Part shown: piece by piece, positions 60,243 to 64,000 of the stretch
How positions within the stretch are numbered: the first letter of the stretch is position 1
Layout: every line of letters begins with the position of its first letter
DNA from: Achromobacter anxifer
GTDB lineage: Bacteria > Pseudomonadota > Gammaproteobacteria > Burkholderiales > Burkholderiaceae_B
Assembly (NCBI RefSeq): GCF_903652925.1
Contig: NZ_CAHLAR010000002.1
Location: 1 to 64,000, forward strand
Reading direction: 5' to 3'
Length of the DNA: 64,000 bases
Position numbers and translations under genes: made by a program
The notes under the pieces: generated by a model
Seen by the model: only the letters and a program-made list of their open reading frames with translations
What the model was told of the DNA's origin: nothing
Databases searched by the model: none

Positions 60243-61562
60243 ATGAAGACACATGCAAGCGAATGGGTGGGCCTGCAAAACGGCACGCGGTTCCTGTTCT
60301 GCTCGCAAGGCAATACGGTTGCCGCGCAGCTTGGACAGGCCTTGGGAGAGTTGGGGATGTTGACCCAGGAGGCTCCGCGCGTGGAGGAGCTGGCGCGGCG
60401 TCTGGCGGAGATCGCGCCGCAGCTGGTGTTCCTGGATTTCACCTTGAGCGAGGACGAGCCCGGGAAACTGTTCAAGTCCGCGGAGCTTGCGCGCCTGCTG
60501 GCGCGCATCGCGCCGACGGTGCCGCGCGTGGCCGTCGGGTATCTGAGCCAGCCCGAGGGAGCGATCGCCGCGCTGCGGGCGGGCGTCAGCGATTTCGTCG
60601 ATCCCTCGGTGGCGCCGCAGGAGATCAAGGAGGTGGTGCTGCGCCTGCTGGAGCGGCCGGTGGACGGACGCATGGACGGTTCGCGCCGCAGCGTCCTGCT
60701 GCTGGGCGCGCGCCCCGGCGTGGGCACCAGCACGCTTGCCGTGCACCTGGCGGGCATGGTGCAGGACCGCCTGAAGCAGGTGCACAACCAGCGCGCCGCG
60801 GCCACCCGAGCCAAGGCCGCCAAGCCGGCGGGGGAACCGTTGCCCCTGTCCAGCCGCGCCGCGCTGATGGACCTGGGCTGGCCGGTGGGCGATTGCCAGC
60901 TCTATCTGAACATCAGCGGCGATTTCGATTTCGCCGAGGCCGCGCGCAACCTGCGCCGCCTTGATTCCACGCTGCTGGGATCGGCCATGCCGCACACGCC
61001 CAATGGCCTGAGCGTGCTGTCGCTGCCGCGCGACCTGGGCCAGATGCGCGATGTGTCGCAATCGGATTCGCTGCTGGTGTTCGAGCGCATGCGCCAGCAT
61101 TTCTCCGTCGTGGTGGCCGACGCCGGCGGCTTTACCAATCCGGAATTCGTGTCGGGCCTGGCCCGCGCCTCGCAACAGAACTGGATCGTGACGGACCAGA
61201 GCGTGGGCGCCCTGGTGTCGCTGGCCGGCCTGCTGCAGGAACTGGAGCAGTTGCACGTGGACCGGCGCAGCCTGGGCCTCATCGTCAACCGCTACGACGA
61301 ACGCTACGGCATGACCGCGCAGCAGATCGCCGAACGCTTCCAGCTTGAACTGGTGGGCACGCTGCCGGATCGCACCCTGGCCCTGATGGTGTGCACGAAC
61401 CGGGGCCATCTGCTGCACGAAGAGGCCGAGCGCGACGTCTACGTGCGCGCGGTGCACGGGCTGGCGGAACGCCTGTGCGCGGAAGAAAACACGCCCGGCG
61501 GGCGGGCGAGCTGGCTGGCTACCTGGCTGCCCGGCGTGCACCGCCGCATGGTGGTCGGTTGA
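60243..61562 (+). CDS. tadZ: TadZ/CpaE pilus-assembly localisation ATPase
   Basis: A 439-residue protein with an N-terminal atypical receiver domain (RFLFCSQGNTVAAQLGQAL, LVFLDFTLSEDE; Asp present) and a C-terminal MinD/ParA-like ATPase. The deviant Walker A motif is LLLGARPGVGTSTLAVHLAG (near residue 160; Thr instead of the second Lys), and the Walker B-like segment SVVVADAGGFTNPEFVSGLA lies near 290. TadZ marks the assembly site at the cell pole and recruits TadA. It starts five bases after the rcpA stop. Low ATPase activity is known for family members with this P-loop. Confidence 0.92.
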   Translation: MKTHASEWVGLQNGTRFLFCSQGNTVAAQLGQALGELGMLTQEAPRVEELARRLAEIAPQLVFLDFTLSEDEPGKLFKSAELARLLARIAPTVPRVAVGYLSQPEGAIAALRAGVSDFVDPSVAPQEIKEVVLRLLERPVDGRMDGSRRSVLLLGARPGVGTSTLAVHLAGMVQDRLKQVHNQRAAATRAKAAKPAGEPLPLSSRAALMDLGWPVGDCQLYLNISGDFDFAEAARNLRRLDSTLLGSAMPHTPNGLSVLSLPRDLGQMRDVSQSDSLLVFERMRQHFSVVVADAGGFTNPEFVSGLARASQQNWIVTDQSVGALVSLAGLLQELEQLHVDRRSLGLIVNRYDERYGMTAQQIAERFQLELVGTLPDRTLALMVCTNRGHLLHEEAERDVYVRAVHGLAERLCAEENTPGGRASWLATWLPGVHRRMVVG

Positions 61563-61595
61563 CGCAAGAACGGACGGACGGCTACGGGATCCGAC

Positions 61596-62957
61596 ATGAT
61601 CATGACTGCGACGATAGAGTTTGGCGGCGACGGCGATAAAGGCTTTTCGGCGTCGGACCGCTACCAGGAAGTGAAGACGGCGGCGTACGAGCACCTGCTG
61701 TCCCGCATCGAGGAGCTGGGCGCCGAGTTCGGGCGCTGGGCCCGCTCGGCCATCCAGGAGTTCGTCGACATCGAGGTCGCGAGTTTCGTGCGCCTGCGCC
61801 GGGTGCCGATCAATGAAGGCGAAATGCGGGCGATCGCGGAGGCCCTGACCAAGGAGCTGGCCGGGCTGGGGCCGCTGGAGGACCTGCTGGCCGACCCGGC
61901 AGTGGAAGACATCCTGATCAACGGCTACGACAACGTCTTCGTGTCGCGCCGCGGCGTGCTGGCGCGCGAGACGCTGCGCTTCACCGACAACCAGCACGTG
62001 CTGCGCATCGTACGCCGCATTCTCGCTCCGATCGGCCGCCGGCTGGACGAATCCAGCCCCATGGTCGACGCGCGCCTGCCCGACGGCGGCCGCTTGAACG
62101 TGGTGATCGAGCCGCTGGCCGTGGACGGGCCCATGGTCTCCATCCGCAAGTTCCGCCAGGACCCGCTCAAGCCGGCGGACCTGCTGACCCTGGGCACGTT
62201 CGACGAAGAGATCTACCGGCTGCTGAACGATGCGGTGAAGAACCGCTGCAACATCCTGGTGTCCGGCGGCACCAGCTCGGGCAAGACCTCGCTGCTCAAC
62301 GCGCTGGCATTCTTCATCCCGGAAACGGAACGCGTGGTCACGGTCGAGGACACGGCGGAACTGTCGCTCAACCATCCGCACGTGGTGCGGCTGGAATCGC
62401 GCCAGGGCGGCTTTGACGGCAGCGGCGCCGTCACCATCCGCGAACTGATCCGCAACAGCCTGCGGATGCGGCCGGACCGCGTGGTGGTGGGCGAAGTACG
62501 CGGCGCCGAGGTCATGGACATGCTGCAGGCCATGAACACGGGCCACGAGGGGTCGATGGCGACCATCCACGCGAACTCGCCGCGCGAATGCCTGTACCGG
62601 ATCGAGATGCTGGCGGGCTTCGCCGGCTTCCAGGGCAGCGAGGACAGCCTGCGCCGGCAGATCGCCAGCGCGCTGGATTTCATCGTGCAGATCGGCCGCC
62701 TGTCCAACGGCAAGCGCCGCGTCATCTCGGTGACCGAGGTCACGGGCATGGGCGACAACGTGATCTCCACGCAGGAGCTCTATCGCCACGAATCCTATGC
62801 GACGCCAGACGGCGAGGAAAAGGACCGCTGGAACTGGCTGGGCATCCATCCCCACACGCCCAAGCTGGCCAAGCTGCGCAACGAGGCGCGCGCCAACGAC
62901 AATCCGTCGGACGACCGCGATGGCGGGGGCGGCGGCTTCTGGAGCAGGAGGCGCTGA
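61596..62957 (+). CDS. tadA: TadA/CpaF secretion ATPase
   Basis: A 453-residue GSPII-E/VirB11-type hexameric ATPase. N-terminal region VEDILINGYDNVFVSRRGVL leads into Walker A LVSGGTSSGKTSLLNALAFF (near residue 225). The Asp box is VVTVEDTAELSLNHPHVVRL, Walker B is LRMRPDRVVVGEVRGAEVMD, and the His box is MNTGHEGSMATIHANSPREC. It powers Flp pilus assembly from the inner-membrane face. Another Met two codons in (61602) is an alternative start. Its stop overlaps the tadB start by one base. Confidence 0.95.
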   Translation: MIMTATIEFGGDGDKGFSASDRYQEVKTAAYEHLLSRIEELGAEFGRWARSAIQEFVDIEVASFVRLRRVPINEGEMRAIAEALTKELAGLGPLEDLLADPAVEDILINGYDNVFVSRRGVLARETLRFTDNQHVLRIVRRILAPIGRRLDESSPMVDARLPDGGRLNVVIEPLAVDGPMVSIRKFRQDPLKPADLLTLGTFDEEIYRLLNDAVKNRCNILVSGGTSSGKTSLLNALAFFIPETERVVTVEDTAELSLNHPHVVRLESRQGGFDGSGAVTIRELIRNSLRMRPDRVVVGEVRGAEVMDMLQAMNTGHEGSMATIHANSPRECLYRIEMLAGFAGFQGSEDSLRRQIASALDFIVQIGRLSNGKRRVISVTEVTGMGDNVISTQELYRHESYATPDGEEKDRWNWLGIHPHTPKLAKLRNEARANDNPSDDRDGGGGGFWSRRR

Positions 62958-63880
62958 TGCTGGAAGTCCTGACGCTGGCAAGCCTGGCCGCGGTGTTGAC
63001 CATCGGAGCGGTGCTGTTGTGGCGCCATGCCGGCCGCAGCGCGCGCCGCACGGCAAGTTCCGCCTTCCTGGAAACCCAGCTGCAGCGGGGCCGCGACGAG
63101 GCCGCAGGCGGCGCGCCTTTTGCCGAAAGCGGTCGCGTGTTCCGCAGCGGCTTTTCGGGCTGGGACCGGTTGCTGCGGCTGGCCGGATTGCGCCAGAGCA
63201 CGGGCCTGTATCTGCGCATCGCGCTGCCTGTGCTCGCCGGCGCGGCAATGGCTTGGCTGTTCCTGGGCGTCCTGTCCGGGGTGGTGACCTTCGTGCTGCT
63301 GGCCGTGTTCGCCTACTTCCTGCTGTGGCTGCGCGCGGACAAGCGCCAGCGGCGCATGATTTCGCAGCTGCCCGCATTCCTGGACAACATCGTGCGCCTG
63401 ATCACCATCGGCAACAGCATGGGTGCGGCTTTCCAGACCGCCGCCGCGGCTACCGATGAGCCCCTGCGCGAAGTGGTGGAGATGGCGGCCAGCCTGAGCC
63501 GCTCCAAGGAGCTGGACGCGGCGCTGGCGCACGTGTCGCGCCTGTACGGCTTGAAGGAGTTGTACATGGTGGCCGCGGTGGTGTCGCTGGCCATGCGTTT
63601 CGGCGGCCGCAGCGACCAGGTGCTGGAGCGCATGGCCGCCTTCATGCGCGACGTCGCGCAGGCGCGCAACGAATTGACGGCCAGTTCCGCAGAGGTCCGG
63701 TTGTCCGCCTGGATCCTGGCGCTGCTGCCGGTGGGCATCGCGGGCTTCATCATCGTCGCGAACAACAATCTGTTCATGGGGCTGTGGCAGGACCCCCTGG
63801 GCTTCAAGATGCTGGCTACCGCAGTCTGTTTGCAGATCGGCGGCTGCTATTGGCTGTATCGCATGGCCAAGGCCATTTGA
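62957..63880 (+). CDS. tadB: TadB inner-membrane platform protein
   Basis: A 307-residue GSPII-F-family protein with an N-terminal helix (LTLASLAAVLTIGAVLLW) and two more near residue 85-130 (AGAAMAWLFLGVLSGVVTFV). The T2SSF domain includes QLPAFLDNIVRLITIGNSMG, AAFQTAAAATDEPLREVVEM and AFMRDVAQARNELTASSAEV, and a C-terminal pair of helices ends the protein. It forms the inner-membrane platform with TadC. The ATG at 62957 shares one base with the tadA stop (TGATG). Confidence 0.93.
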   Translation: MLEVLTLASLAAVLTIGAVLLWRHAGRSARRTASSAFLETQLQRGRDEAAGGAPFAESGRVFRSGFSGWDRLLRLAGLRQSTGLYLRIALPVLAGAAMAWLFLGVLSGVVTFVLLAVFAYFLLWLRADKRQRRMISQLPAFLDNIVRLITIGNSMGAAFQTAAAATDEPLREVVEMAASLSRSKELDAALAHVSRLYGLKELYMVAAVVSLAMRFGGRSDQVLERMAAFMRDVAQARNELTASSAEVRLSAWILALLPVGIAGFIIVANNNLFMGLWQDPLGFKMLATAVCLQIGGCYWLYRMAKAI

Positions 63881-63892
63881 GGAGAGGCGCGG

Positions 63893-64000
63893 ATGGATAT
63901 CTTGCACTCCTGGAACGCGTCCACCGTGCTGGCGACGGCGCTGATGCTGGTCGCCGCCGCCTTGCTGGTGCTGGGCCTGGGCATGGCGCGGCGCCTGCGC
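63893..64000 (+). CDS. tadC: TadC-like platform protein, 5' end only
   Basis: The first 36 codons are visible: MDILHSWNASTVLATALMLV followed by a continuing hydrophobic helix and MARRLR. A GGAGAGG site lies just upstream. The helix, the 12-base gap from tadB and the conserved Tad gene order suggest TadC, the second GSPII-F protein, which continues outside the window. No catalytic or family motif is visible in this short piece. Confidence 0.7.
   Translation, partial: MDILHSWNASTVLATALMLVAAALLVLGLGMARRLR

Noticed and set aside
60210-63377. 1055-codon open frame on the minus strand
   Set aside because: Antisense of tadZ, tadA and part of tadB; same shadow composition.

Overview
The window is high-GC DNA whose gene content and style point to Burkholderiales, most likely Alcaligenaceae (Achromobacter or Bordetella type). 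The pointers are a FadE/FadI/FadJ block under a PsrA-type TetR regulator, a divergent gabR-gabTD locus, a Burkholderiales-type Gly/Leu/Val-rich repeat lipoprotein beside a TpsB transporter, a Tad pilus locus and a GC-rich intergenic palindromic element. The genus is inferred from family resemblance only; no search could be run.

Layout. (1) 1-4926, minus strand: TetR regulator, fadE, thiolase and an incomplete fadJ form a fatty-acid beta-oxidation operon with a PsrA-like operator in the regulator leader. (2) 5308-9246, plus strand: an unusual two-domain glycan-related protein and two orphan LuxR-type regulators whose receiver domains lack the phospho-acceptor Asp, separated by lower-GC spacers. 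(3) 9334-29 490: a Wzx/Wzy-dependent exopolysaccharide locus of colanic-acid type. The minus-strand arm runs wcaJ-gmm-manC-vanZ-like-gmd-fcl-wzx-GT2-wzy-GT4-GT2-wcaF-wcaI. The plus-strand arm runs wza-wzc-manB-pgi-galE to 30551. Together they supply GDP-mannose, GDP-fucose and UDP-galactose, build the repeat unit on undecaprenyl phosphate, flip and polymerise it, and export it. No Wzb phosphatase is present in the window. (4) 30727-33513: serine acetyltransferase, sirtuin, and an inositol-monophosphatase-family enzyme. (5) 33660-38158: GABA catabolism (gabD, gabT) with divergent MocR-type gabR. (6) 38144-43131: DUF72 protein, a UvrD-like helicase with an upstream LexA box, a CorA transporter and a membrane-anchored thermonuclease-family protein. 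(7) 43251-49670: a complete peptide-type ABC importer operon with an unusual substrate-binding protein carrying a C-terminal membrane helix. (8) 49742-54634: MarR regulator, a 748-residue repeat lipoprotein and a TpsB-family outer-membrane transporter, which together make the best candidate for a poorly described system. (9) 55111-64000: an MHYT-domain membrane protein followed by a Tad/Flp pilus operon (flp, tadV, two tadE-like genes, rcpC, rcpA, tadZ, tadA, tadB and the start of tadC).

Most operons show 1-4 base stop/start overlaps, so translational coupling is common. Several strong hairpins mark convergent gene ends. No tRNA, rRNA, CRISPR array, transposase or phage gene was recognised.
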